Shown in pieces: positions 42,418 through 52,319 of a stretch of 64,000 nt of DNA (the first letter of the stretch is position 1; the number at the start of each line of letters is the position of its first letter). The position numbers and the translations under genes are program-made. The notes under the pieces are model-generated. The model ran no database searches. It had not been told where the DNA came from and was given only the letters and a program-made list of their open reading frames with translations. The DNA comes from Symbiodinium natans (Eukaryota > Sar > Dinophyceae > Suessiales > Symbiodiniaceae), in NCBI GenBank assembly GCA_905221605.1, contig CAJNDS010000147.1, positions 146,167-210,166 of the forward strand, in the 5' to 3' direction.

Positions 42418-42535
42418 ACTTGGAGGTTCATGGGTACCTACTAGTAGGGTTTGAAGCAACCCTTAAAGAAGGTTATAAGCAAAGTAAGTCACCGTACTTA
42501 TAACCCTACTTGCACCTACCCATGAACCTCCAAGT
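42418..42535 (+). mobile_element. Palindromic element, family A copy
   Basis: Perfect 19-bp ends ACTTGGAGGTTCATGGGTA (42418-42436) and the complement at 42517-42535. It lies in intergenic DNA, which shows the family is not confined to introns. Confidence 0.87.
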
Positions 42536-42634
42536 CTAGGTCATGGAACCGAAGCCAAGACAAGACCTAAATACTACGTACTTGCTCAAGAACTCCCCCC
42601 CCCCCCCACCCCCCAATAAAAAAACACCCTAAAC

Positions 42635-42926
42635 TGCAGATGCGTCAAGTTGATTCACAAGAAGGCCATGTAAAGAACAAGGTCCGATTGCCCGCCGCTG
42701 TACACACCCAAGGGTTGGGCTACGTAAGGACCTTGAGCCAGTGTGAGGAAAACATGTATTTCAAAACAATGGCATGGAGCCATTCAAAGCAGCACATTGT
42801 ATAGGTTGTGCAGATATGTTACTCGCCTAGAAGGCCAAGTGGAGTGAAAAATCGATACGCCATGGAAGCCTCAGATGCTGACTTTGCACAAGCCCTGAGT
42901 TCCGAGTTTGGTCCCAATGCCCAGCA
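42635..42926 (+). repeat. 5' LTR
   Basis: 292 bp, TGCAGATGCG...GCCCAGCA. It contains the in-frame ATGs at 42808 and 42862, so the first 22-40 Gag codons are encoded by the LTR itself. The sequence right after it (GGGTATGAGCCC) would hold the primer-binding site and lies within the open frame; I cannot name the tRNA. Confidence 0.96.
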
Positions 42927-45590
42927 GGGTATGAGCCCAAATACCGCTAGCGCACGTGAAGAACCGCGATTGGGCGAGGTTGGGAGCCATGAACTACCAG
43001 GGCCTGGTGAGACATCGTTGGCAATGAGGGCTATGATGGTGTCTTCCCCGGCGAGCCAGACGGGATGGTCCATGGATGGGCAGCGAGGTGAGCTGGTCGG
43101 GATGGCGACAGCAGCACCGAGCGGACGCCAAGTGGAACATGATGCCCGAACTCTGGTTATGGGTGGGGTCACAACGACCGACGCGAACATGTCGGAAGCT
43201 GCTGCATGGAGCCTGGAAGCCTTCGGAAGCAGAAGGAACATTCCAGCATGGATGCAGCGTATTGGGACGTTCTTTCAGGAGATGAGATCCCAGCACCAGA
43301 CAGGCCCTCTGTGGGCCCCTTCTCCGTTTCCTTCGCCGACGCCATCGAGGACAAGGCAGAGGGCTCTGGCAAGGCCGACTCCGGAAGATTCTCCGGGGGA
43401 CTCGTTGTTCTCGCAGGAACAGTGGAGGCAGATGCAGGAAATGGAGGGAAGAGCGCCGCTTCTCTATGGGAGCGCTCAGGGAGCTCGAGGCCCTCAGTCA
43501 GGGGATGGAAGCTCCGGGGACAGCACCAAGGAGGCGGTGGAGATGGAGGTGAAGCGGCAGATGCAGGGGATCCTGGGGCAGTTGGAAGCAAGCAGGCATG
43601 AAGCGAGTCGTCTGCGGATGGAGGTGGAGAGATTGAGGGCGACATCGGGTGTTGCACCTACTTCACTACCTATGTCGCAGGTGTCGGGCGCTGCACCTAC
43701 TTCACTGCCTATGTCGCAGGTGTCGGGCGCTGCACCTACTTCACTGCCTCTGCCACAGGAGTCGGGCGCTGCACCTATGTCACTGCCTATGTCACAGGAG
43801 TCGGGCGCTGCACTTACCTCTCTGCCTATGATGCGGGTGTCGGGCGTTGCACCTACGTCATTGCCTATGTCACAGGTATCGGGCGTCGCACCTACGTCAT
43901 GGCCTATGTCACAGGTGTCGGGCACTGCATCTACATTGCCGAATATGACTCAGGTGTCAACTGCTCCTGTGGTGCCCTTGTCTAGACCTTCAGCTTCTGG
44001 TGAGGTCGGTGGAAGAGCAAAGAGCCCTTTCGCCCCGGATGTGAGACCGCCTCCGCTACCAGCAGCTCTGAAGCGGGTGGAGTTCGAGGGTGTTCCGAGC
44101 AGTCCAATGGGAGAGCCAGATGGAGGCCGAGGAGGTACAATGGCCGCTGGAAAGGGGGTTACGCTGCAGGGGTCGATCGGAGCACATGGTGGTCCTGTGG
44201 CAGAAGGCGGTGAAGGTCCTGGCGGGGAGGCGTCACGAGCCTCCAGTGCGGGAGTGGGGCCGCATCCAAGGAGTGAGGCTACAACAGACACAGTCACGAA
44301 GCTCTTGGAAGGTCTTGAGAAGGTGATCTCCGGGAAGACAGCCAAGAATCAAGAAGAAGTGGGCCGAGTGTCGGTGGAGATGCCGAAGCTTCCGGAGATG
44401 AGTGACGCGGCCTCAGTGGACTTCGGGGACTGGCTTCATTGCTTGGAGAATGTCATGGGGGATATCAGTGCAGGATCTGCTGAATGGTGGGGATTGGTCC
44501 GGGAGGCAGCGCAAGCTTACTATGACCAGTACCAGGCGGCGGACCAGTTTGTGAGGATCTCGTTGAAGCCGACCGCGCCGAAGGAGCTCTCGGACAACAG
44601 GTGGGTTCGTGTTGACAGGAGAGGAGTCAGCATGATTCTGGGAGCTGTCCCGGAGGAGATCAGGCGGGAACTGGTGGCGACGAGGGCGAGATCGACATTG
44701 GAGGTGTTGTGCCGGCTCATGGTGTTGTACCGCCCGGGATCAGCGACGGAGAAGTCTCAGTTGCTGAAAAGGTTGGAAGAACCAGGGGGAGCCACGTCAC
44801 CTCAAGAGGCGGTGGAAATGCTTCGTCTATGGCACCGGGTGTATCAGAGGGCGAAGGACTTAGCGTTGATCACGCCGGATCCGTCGATTCTCTTGAAGGC
44901 GCTCGACGGCTTGGTTCGCAAACCTCTCCAGGAGAACGCGGAAGTGACCTTTCGGATGCAGCTGCTGAGATACCACCTCAAGGTAGACATCACCCCCTCG
45001 GTAGATGGCGTGCTTGCGATTCACCGGGCGTACTTGGCCGAGTTTGAGCAGTTGGCGATGCGGAAGGGGCCAAGGAAGGGCGGTGGAGCCGGGGGTGACG
45101 CAGGCAGTAATGGACCGGCGACCCCGAAGATGAGAGCCATCGGTGGGAAGAATGATCAGCCGGGAGCTCAACGTGATGGTTCCCAAGGAGGAGGTCAGTT
45201 GAAGCCCTGCAGGTTTTTTCTCACGGATGAAGGGTGTCGACGTGGCAAGGCATGCAAATTCGAGCACGCTATGGACAAGGACAAGAGAGAGAGGTGCTGG
45301 ACATGTGGGAGTAAGCAGCACACCTCAAAAACGTGTCCCACCAAGGTGAAGAACGAGCAGCAAGGACCTTCGCCATCCACGCCGAAGAGTGGAAGTGGCT
45401 CGCCGAAAAAACCAGAAGGGCCACCGGAGACGCCCTCGATCCAGAAGGTGGTGGAGGCGGAAGTGTCGTCTTCGGCATCTACATCTGTGCCTGCGTCAAG
45501 TTCGGGGAGCACAACAATGGAAGACCCAGTTCAGGGCGTGCCAGTGGAGCAACTTCTGGAGAGCGCTCACCGTATGATGAAGGCATTCAT
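42862..45590 (+). CDS. Gag region with CCCH finger and CCHC knuckle
   Basis: Contains eight tandem 39-nt units (43645-43956) coding SGVAPTSLPMSQV variants, a linker, a helical capsid-like segment (about 44380-45070) and CRFFLTDEGCRRGKACKFEH, a CCCH finger, at 45208-45267. CWTCGSKQHTSKTC at 45295-45336 is a classic CX2CX4HX4C nucleic-acid knuckle. The pair of finger types is a trait of dinoflagellate copia Gag proteins. The repeat number probably varies between copies. Confidence 0.88.
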
Positions 45591-48500
45591 TGAGGGCCAG
45601 CAGAAGGCACCAACATTGAAGGTCTTGCGATGCCCCGAAAGAGATCTAGATGATCTTCCACCTCTGAAGAAGAGCGTTGACTGGGAAGCAGCCATGAAGA
45701 ACGTGGGCTTGAAGAAGACCTTCAATGAGGAAGAAAGAATGGGGCTGCTGGATTCCGGAGCAACCCACGCACTACGCCCTGCAACGTCTCGAAGTGAACT
45801 TGATAGCTGCTTTAACGCGGAAGTCACGCTTGCAGGGGATCAGAAGGTGAGCCTTCCTCAGACTCAGAGTGGGGTGATACTGGCGGAGGAGGCACAGCCT
45901 ATCGTGCCGCTGGGCTCGCTGGTCAAGTCCCTGGGGTACGAGTTCGTGTGGAACAGCCGAGGTTGCAGACTTCGTCATGATTCACGACCGGAGATACAGG
46001 TGTTCACGCGGTCCTCGTGTCCGGAGGTGAGGGAGTGCGACGCGCTGAGGCTCATCGCAGAGTTGGAGTCGCAGAAGGTGGAGGCGAGCATGCAGTCCAT
46101 CGCGGAGCTCAGAACTGCGATCGTGGCGGCAAAGCAGAAGCATCCTGGAGGGTGGAAGGGGTACTTGCAGGAGTATGTGCGTTCGGGGGACATGGCGGAT
46201 GGGCTTCGGGCGGTGTTTGAGGCTCCGTTCATGCAACACGTCCCAGTGGAGAACAAGACCGACGTCCTAGAGTACATTCCCAAGACACCAGAGGAAGCGT
46301 GGAAGCTTTTGAAGAGGATGCCGTTGAACCGCTCGAGACGGCGACAGTTGTGGAGGGCCAAAGGATGGGTGGTTCATCTATTCGCTGGACGAGGCGTCAA
46401 AGGGGACCCTATCAGGCATGTGGCTGGTGAGATCTTGGAGGTCGATATCGCCACGGGATGGGACTTGCTCAACAAGGAAGTGTACGCGCTGCTGTTGTGG
46501 GCCGCAATGCAGAGAAAGATCAAGGCCGTGATCGGTGGCCCCCCATGCCGGACGTTCTCCCTCCTGAGGTATCGGGACACTGGTGCTGAAAGTACAAGGA
46601 TGCCCAAGCCGGTGAGATCGGCAGAGCACTTGTGGGGGTTGCCGAACCTTGGGCCTGATGATCGTGAAATGGTGAAGGCAGACAATCGCCTCATTTTGAG
46701 GATGGTCTGGCTGTGGCTGGTGGCGGAGGCGAGCTTGGAAGAGGACGAGGTCGATCAATGGACGTTCGACAAGGTGGGGTTTGGTTTTGAGCACCCTGAT
46801 GATCCGCGGGAATTTCTGGATGAGAGGAACGAGCTGTGGTCGCTATGCCCTTCGGTGTGGAGGACGCATCTGATGGAAGAGCTGGAGGAGGTGCTGGGGC
46901 TTGTCAAGTACCAGTTTGATCAAGGAGCGTATGGTCATGAGCAACGAAAGCCAACGGCATTCCTGGCGAACATGCAGATGAACCTCCGGGCTCGGGACAC
47001 GCGACGGGAGACCCCAAGGCCTACCTCGTCGGCGTCAATGGCAGTGTGGGCACCTGGATTTCGCAAGGAAATTGCTCGGGCGCTACTTCAACGGCATCTG
47101 TGGGAAGGAACAGCGCAGCTGAGGGCGATGACGGCAAAGGAAGCGGCTGGATGGAAGGATCACCTCGATGCTGGTCACTGGCCTTATCGCCGGGACTGTG
47201 CAGTTTGCCTGGCGGCTTCAGGATCGGGACGACCGGCACGTAAGGTCTTGCATCGTGACGCCTACGTCTTGAGCCTAGATGTCGCGGGAGCTTTCAGAGA
47301 CCTGGGCATAGACGAGAAGACGGGGCGAAAGTACAGGTTTGTGCTTGCTGGGACCTACATCTACCCGAAGGGTTACTCTGTCCCCAAGGATCAAGACATC
47401 CCTTTAGGAGAAGTTCCACAAGCAGTCGCTTCAGATTCACCAGGCGTTCCACAAGCAGTCGATCCAGATTCACCAGGCGTTCCACAAGCAGTCGATCCAG
47501 ATTCACCAGGCGTTCCACAAGCAGTCGCTCCAGATTCACCAGGCGTTCCACAAGCAGTCGATCCAGATTCACCAGGCGTTCCACAAGCAGTCGCTCCAGA
47601 TTCACCAGGCGTTCCACAAGGAGTTGGTCCACAAGGGGATCAGGAGGAGGACTGGTTTGAAATGGAAGATGAGGAGGAGGGAGATGAAGCGAACGACCTG
47701 GTCGAGGGTGAAGAAGCAAGCGAAAAGGAATGGAAAAAACTCGTTGGTGACCTGAAGAAGCCCCATGAGTTCCAGATCCTGAGGTTTGCTATCCCGTTGG
47801 AGAAACATCGCGGAAAAGAAGTGTTGGAGGCGGTACAAGACATCTATGTCACTTTGAAGTCATGGGGGATGCCGCTTGCCAGAATCCATTCGGATAGAGC
47901 CAAGGAGTTCAGAACGCAACCTTTGCGCCGTTGGTGTCGAGCGAGAGACATCTTCCAGACATTCACGGAGGGGTGTGCGCCGTCTCAGAACTCTGTGGTG
48001 GAAGGAGGCGTGAAGTGGTTGAAGTCAAAGGCTAGATTGTTGCTTGGGGCGGCCGGTATCGAGAAGAAGTTCTGGCCGTGCGCAATGAAGGAAGCCTGCG
48101 ACGCTCACAACCGCAGGATGTTGGCGAGGCCTATGAGAAAGATCCGTTTTGGGTCGGTGGTGTGGATCAAGTCGAAGAAGACCCATGGCCCATTTGACCC
48201 AAGGTGGGAAAAAGGAACGTACCTAGGCCCGACCGAAGATGTGCGTGAAGGACATGTGGTGTTGTTGGAAAATGGAACGTGGCTTCGGACACTACATGTA
48301 AGGCTTGTTCGAGATGATGAGTACGAAGAGGTTGCCCCGGAGTATGCCGTGGATTGGGTGGAGCCTTCGAGAAGAGTGAGGGGAAAGATGCCCTTGAGTG
48401 ACCCAGAAGTAAGAAAACTGAAGGGCTACCAGGACATGTCGAGGGAGCAGCTGGTGAAGAGGCTTTTGGGGTCAGATATTTGGACCAGCAAAGAAGCTGT

Positions 48501-50683
48501 GGCCAAGCGACCACAGCTACGCGAAACTTCGGAGGCTGACGAGGACGTGGCGTATGTGACGCTTGGGGCTTACCAACATGGAGGAATCGTAAACGTGACC
48601 AACGCCACTATGAAGTATGAGGAGGACGTTCGAACTGCCGCTGCGTTGCTTCGACATGATTTTCCCGGAGAGACCTTCACTTCGATGGCCCTGGTGAAGA
48701 ATGCCGTGATGCCTATCCACCGGGACAGCTACAACATGAAGGGAACAAGCAACTTGGTATCGCCGCTGAATGTGACGAAGGGCAGCGGTGTGTGGCAGGA
48801 AATGAAGGTCGGAGATGAGTTCAAGGGGAAGTATGAGGCGCGGCGGTTCAATGGGAAGGAGGTGCCGGGCCAGATCTTCGAGATGAAGGGGCCAATGGAA
48901 GTAAATCCTTCACGTCTACATGAGCCAGTACTTGGAGAAAAGGGTCCCAGAATACTGGTTGTGGGCTTTACAATCGCCGCCGCGTGCAAGCTGGAGCCAG
49001 AGAAGGTTGACTACCTGCGAAGACTTGGTTGTTGGCCTTTAGAGCAGCTCGCCAAGGACGAGACCATCGATTGTCGACCTCATGCAATGGGAGACCAAGA
49101 GCTTGGTGGAACCAGGGAGGATGAGTTGGTGATCCCGGGAGGGCGAGTCAGCTTGAGAACGAATTGGTCGTTGCGATACCAGCCAGAAGAAGACAAGGGC
49201 AAGGAGAAGGTCGAGGAACCAGTACCAACGCTGCCTTTGGGGAAAGAAGAGAGATTGTGGCTGGAAGAAAGGGCAATGGCGCTAAGGGCGTTGATCGTTG
49301 AAGAGGCAAAATGTGCTGATCAGCGAGAAGATGAAGGTGAAGAAGTGGACGAGATGATGAATGAGAAGGTCATGGATGCAGAAGAGGAATTGGACTTCGT
49401 GCAAGAGATCCTGACGGAGGACGCGGGTGAGAAGGATGAGCGGTCGGTAAAGGCGATCAACGACGTGAAGGTTCGTTTAGCAAAAATGGCAACAGATGTC
49501 ACCACGGAGAACGTGGAGGGGATCTTGAAGGAATTGAAGGAGCCGCTCACTGTGACACACACGGTCGCCCTCCCCGAGGTTAAGGCGAATTTGCCCAAGT
49601 GGGTGCCAAGCATCATGAAAGAGGTCACGCACCTGGAAGGAAATGGGACGTTGGTTCCGATTCCCCTCCCAGAAGCAAAGCGAATGCAAGATCGGGGAGA
49701 AATTACGCTGGTGCCGGCCAAGACGGTGCATACGGTCAAGCCTCCGGATGTGGCAGCGATCGCAGACCAGGCGGAGCAAGAGAGGGAGCACGTAACCCAG
49801 AAGAAGGGGGAAGAGGTCCTTGAGGGCAACGGAGACGCCGGATTGTTCAAAAGGAAGTCGAGGCTGGTGATCTGCGGGAACTACATCAAGGGCGAGACGG
49901 AGGTGTTCACGACGGCCGCCAGTGCGGAAAGCTTGAGGTGCGGATTAGCATTCGCTGCACAAAGAAACTGGGGGGCAGCAATCACAGACATCGCATCGGC
50001 GTTCACTCTAACCCCAATGTCGGAGTCCAGCGTGCGGTACGCCATAACGATCCCGAAGGTGATTGTGGATGCAGGGTGCGCCCCACCGGACACCGCATAT
50101 CTGGTCGAGAGGCTCCTCTATGGCTTGAAGGAGGCGCCGAGACTATGGGGCAACTTTCGTGATCGCCGGATAAGAAGGGCCAGAATCCATGTGGGACAAA
50201 GAGAATGCAGGTTCGTCCAGATGGAAACGGATCCGGCGGTTTGGAGATTGGTTCCCATGGATGACGAGACAGAGACCATTGCGATGATGATCGTGTACGT
50301 CGACGATGTGATGTTCCTGGGCGGGAATGAGGAGATCATGAAGATGTACTCCTGGTTGACAAAGGGTGATGATGGAGAAGAAGGATGGAAGTGCTCAGAC
50401 CTGGAGTGGGTGGGTCAGAGGCCAGTGAGATACCTCGGTATGGAGGTGCAAGGCCGAGTTCGCGATGGAAGGATCCAGTACCACATCAGCCAGGGTGGGT
50501 ACATCGCCGACCTGATCCGGGAGTACGGCATGGAAACCGAAAAGCCCGCGCAGGTGCCCGCAACAAAGGACCTCATCCTGCACGAAGAAGAGGGCGATCA
50601 GGAGGAGGGAGAAGCAGATGAGGAGCAAATTCGGGCGGCTCAAACAGCTGCCGGAGAGTTGTTGTGGTTGGCCACTCGAACCC
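42862..50683 (+). CDS. Copia Gag-Pol polyprotein up to the frameshift
   Basis: The open frame begins at 42808; the ATG at 42862 (GCCATGG, protein MEASDADFAQALSSEF) is the likelier start. Residues counted from 42808: N-terminal Gag with eight 13-residue repeats (about 280-383), CCCH finger from C801, CCHC knuckle C830-C843, protease DSGAT at 982, methyltransferase-like about 1185-1400, integrase about 1450-1790, dioxygenase-like about 1880-2060, reverse transcriptase about 2250-2560. The correct reading leaves this frame at CCC 50681-50683 within the start of RNase H and continues in the +1 frame. The nominal tail to 50847 is out-of-frame translation. The proteins would package, copy and integrate the element RNA. 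Confidence 0.93.
45600..46200 (+). CDS. Retroelement aspartic protease
   Basis: LLDSGATHALRP (D982 at 45751) is the copia-type active site, DSGA. About 100 residues follow with ILAEEAQPIVPLGSLVKSLG and GCRLRHDSRPEI, fitting a retropepsin fold. It would cleave the polyprotein. Confidence 0.85.
46330..47020 (+). CDS. C5-methyltransferase-like domain inside the polyprotein
   Basis: Residues 1188-1196 VVHLFAGRG match the SAM-binding motif I (FxGxG); EVDIATGWDLL follows as motif II. AVIGGPPCRTFS (C1247 at 46546-46548) matches motif IV, GPPCQxFS, with the catalytic Cys kept. FEHP (E1328) stands where ENV (motif VI) is expected, and a QRKPTAFLAN stretch where motif VIII would lie. Order and spacing fit cytosine-5 methyltransferases. 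Capture of such enzymes by retrotransposons, including in dinoflagellates, is known. PCR for PCQ and EHP for ENV leave activity open. Confidence 0.68.
47150..48340 (+). CDS. Integrase with an 11-residue repeat inserted in the core
   Basis: HHCC zinc motif: H1452, H1457, C1464, C1467. Catalytic triad: D1491 (VLSLDVAGAF), D1696 (IHSDRAKEF) and E1732 (SVVEGGVKW); the last two are 35 apart, as in DD35E enzymes. D1491 to D1696 is about 205 residues instead of the usual 60 or so. The excess includes six full copies of VPQAVDPDSPG-type units (47413-47610) and an acidic stretch DEEEGDEANDLVEGEEASEK. A C-terminal beta segment follows (RLHVRLV-like TWLRTLHVRLVRDD). Confidence 0.88.
48440..49000 (+). 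CDS. 2-oxoglutarate/Fe(II)-dioxygenase-like domain inside the polyprotein
   Basis: FTSMALVKNAVMPIHRDSYN gives H1971-x-D1973; a distal His is in SRLHEPV (H2038) and an Arg ten residues on in GPRILVVGF (R2048). HxD, about 65 residues, His, ten residues, Arg is the metal- and cosubstrate-binding layout of the 2OG/Fe(II) fold that includes TET/JBP nucleic-acid hydroxylases. It lies between integrase and RT, where copia elements normally have nothing. Dinoflagellate DNA carries hydroxymethyluracil, so a base-hydroxylase role is attractive but unproven. Confidence 0.62.
49500..50500 (+). CDS. Copia reverse transcriptase
   Basis: Copia-type RT landmarks: RKSRLVICGNY, AITDIASAF (D2394), LYGLKEAPRLWGNF and the catalytic YVDD box at residues 2497-2500 (50296-50307). 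All key Asp residues are present. A lysine/glutamate-rich linker precedes it (49190-49450). Confidence 0.95.
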
Positions 50684-51973
50684 AGACCGGACATAAGCTT
50701 TGCCACGAGCTATGTCTGTGCAATGGCGACGCGGAACCCGACGGCTGCTCTTCGTTTGGCTCACCACGTGCGTCGCTACCTCCTCAACACGCCTGGAATG
50801 GGTTTGGTCTACAAAGGGTCGCAGCATGCGGTGGAGACTTTCTCTGACGCCAGCTTCGCGCCAGGAGGAGGAAAATCCTTCGGCTGCAGCGCTATATCGC
50901 TATTTGGGGGCTTTGTGGCATGGCGAATGACAAGGCAAGCTCTGATAACGCTGTCTACCGCGGAGGCGGAGTTGTACGAGTTGATCGCCGCGCATCAGCT
51001 TGGATTGGGTATCCAGGCATGGGCCACCGAGGTGCAGAGTGATGTATGCCAGGCCATAAAGGTCGATAACACTGCAGCTCTGGGGCTTGCAAGCACGGCC
51101 CCGGGGACGTGGAAAACACGTCACCTCCGCGTGAGAGCACGTTTCCTTCGCCAAGAAGTGTTGGCCCAGCGCGTGTCCTTACATCATGAGCCTGGAGAAG
51201 GACAGCCAGCAGACTTAGGTACCAAGCCGGTGCCGGCTCCTCGGTTGGTTGTGCTCCGTGATTTGTGGGGTATGGTACCTGCAGAGGCTTTCCTACAAGA
51301 AGGAGGCAATGAAGGGGCGCGAGTGCAAACAATCTCGTCAAGACAAGAGGTGGTGAAGATCATGGCGCTGATGATTGCGATGATGTCAGTGCAAGGGGCA
51401 CGGGCCGAAGAAGTGCTCAAGAGGCCAGTGGAGGTGGATGGAAGCGTGGAATTCTACGTATGCGTGGTCATCGGAGGAGTGGCATTGCTCGGAGTGTGGG
51501 AGTTTGTGAAGGTGCTGGTTGCGTGGGTGTGGAGAGATCGAGAAGAAATGGCGATGAGAAGAACAAGAAGGCTGATGAAAATCAGAGATCAGGCCGCTCG
51601 TGCTCTACATCGTGAACTGGCAGAGCTGGAAGATGAAGGAGAGCAAAGGGATCCGCCTGGTGTCAGGGCTCAAGATCCAACAGCTGAGGTGCACCCCGCT
51701 TCTTCGTCTTCTACAACCCCGATGCCACAACAGCCCGATGGAGAAGAGGGCGTGACGGTGGCCCGAGCCGCGAGGGAAAGAATGGACTTCAGATGCCTCC
51801 AGACCCCATTCGTGATGTCGGAGCATGGGGACAGGATCCACGTTCGAGAAGAGTGCCATGGGCTGAGGCACGCGAACAAGGCCAAGTTGCGCAAGATCAA
51901 GTACTGTTCGTGCTGTGCTGAGAGCTACCCTTTGTACTATAGGACCCCCTTCGGCGACCCAAGGCTTGGGTAA
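50684..51973 (+). CDS. RNase H and C-terminal extension in the +1 frame
   Basis: Continues WLATRT from the first frame as RPDISFATSYVCA. RNase H residues: D in TFSDASFAPG (50846), E in STAEAELYEL, D in VDNTAALGLA, then TRHLRVRARFLR. Past the usual end, 51452-51533 is a strong membrane segment (FYVCVVIGGVALLGVW), followed by a basic coiled stretch, a Pro/Ser-rich linker and HVREECHGLRHANK...YCSCC (51839-51936), a probable zinc or redox motif. It ends TAA at 51971-51973. The extra region could be envelope-like or a membrane tether; no fusion peptide or signal peptide is evident. Confidence 0.88.
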   Translation, partial: RPDISFATSYVCAMATRNPTAALRLAHHVRRYLLNTPGMGLVYKGSQHAVETFSDASFAPGGGKSFGCSAISLFGGFVAWRMTRQALITLSTAEAELYELIAAHQLGLGIQAWATEVQSDVCQAIKVDNTAALGLASTAPGTWKTRHLRVRARFLRQEVLAQRVSLHHEPGEGQPADLGTKPVPAPRLVVLRDLWGMVPAEAFLQEGGNEGARVQTISSRQEVVKIMALMIAMMSVQGARAEEVLKRPVEVDGSVEFYVCVVIGGVALLGVWEFVKVLVAWVWRDREEMAMRRTRRLMKIRDQAARALHRELAELEDEGEQRDPPGVRAQDPTAEVHPASSSSTTPMPQQPDGEEGVTVARAARERMDFRCLQTPFVMSEHGDRIHVREECHGLRHANKAKLRKIKYCSCCAESYPLYYRTPFGDPRLG

Positions 51974-52018
51974 GTACAGGACGCATCAAGGAGGACATTT
52001 TGTCTTCGACTCCAAAAT

Positions 52019-52027
52019 GAGGAGGAG
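52019..52027 (+). promoter_or_regulatory. Polypurine tract
   Basis: GAGGAGGAG directly before the 3' LTR, the standard place for plus-strand priming. Confidence 0.8.
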
Positions 52028-52319
52028 TGCAGATGCGTCAAGTTGATTCACAAGAAGGCCATGTAAAGAACAAGGTCCGATTGCCCGCCGCTGTACACAC
52101 CCAAGGGTTGGGCTACGTAAGGACCTTGAGCCAGTGTGAGGAAAACATGTATTTCAAAACAATGGCATGGAGCCATTCAAAGCAGCACATTGTATAGGTT
52201 GTGCAGATATGTTACTCGCCTAGAAGGCCAAGTGGAGTGAAAAATCGATACGCCATGGAAGCCTCAGATGCTGACTTTGCACAAGCCCTGAGTTCCGAGT
52301 TTGGTCCCAATGCCCAGCA
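52028..52319 (+). repeat. 3' LTR
   Basis: Matches the 5' LTR base for base by eye, including the start of the Gag frame. Followed by CTAAACCCTAAATAG, resumption of the target array. Confidence 0.96.

Larger units (their letters stand above)
40065..42634. other. Intergenic stretch, mostly free of telomeric heptads until 41690
   Basis: After the gene 2 stop come a CT-rich stretch with (CG)n (40170-40283), GC-rich sequence with recurring GCATCATGAGCATCAG (40425-40440, 40700-40715, inverted at 40982-40997, variants at 40287 and 40797), a 32-bp palindrome, a G-rich tract (41425-41540), CCCTAAA arrays (41842-42093, 42114-42163) and a family A palindrome just upstream of the copia. Overlapping ORFs on both strands are GC-skew artefacts. 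Confidence 0.6.
42635..52319 (+). mobile_element. Complete Ty1/copia-type LTR retrotransposon, 9685 bp
   Basis: Two 292-bp LTRs (42635-42926 and 52028-52319) read as identical, start TG and end CA. CTAAAC flanks both sides (42629-42634 and 52320-52325) as a 6-bp target duplication; removing the element and one copy restores in-phase CCCTAAACCCTAAA, so it inserted into a telomere-like array. Domain order is Gag, protease, methyltransferase-like, integrase, dioxygenase-like, reverse transcriptase, RNase H, then a membrane/Cys region. Integrase before RT is the copia order. A purine tract GAGGAGGAG (52019-52027) abuts the 3' LTR as the plus-strand primer. Identical LTRs mean recent insertion. 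One apparent 1-nt frameshift lies at about 50681-50683. Confidence 0.97.

Noticed and set aside
42819-51900. Many minus-strand and alternative-frame ORFs across the copia
   Set aside because: Shadows of the GC-rich polyprotein; none has a recognisable domain.
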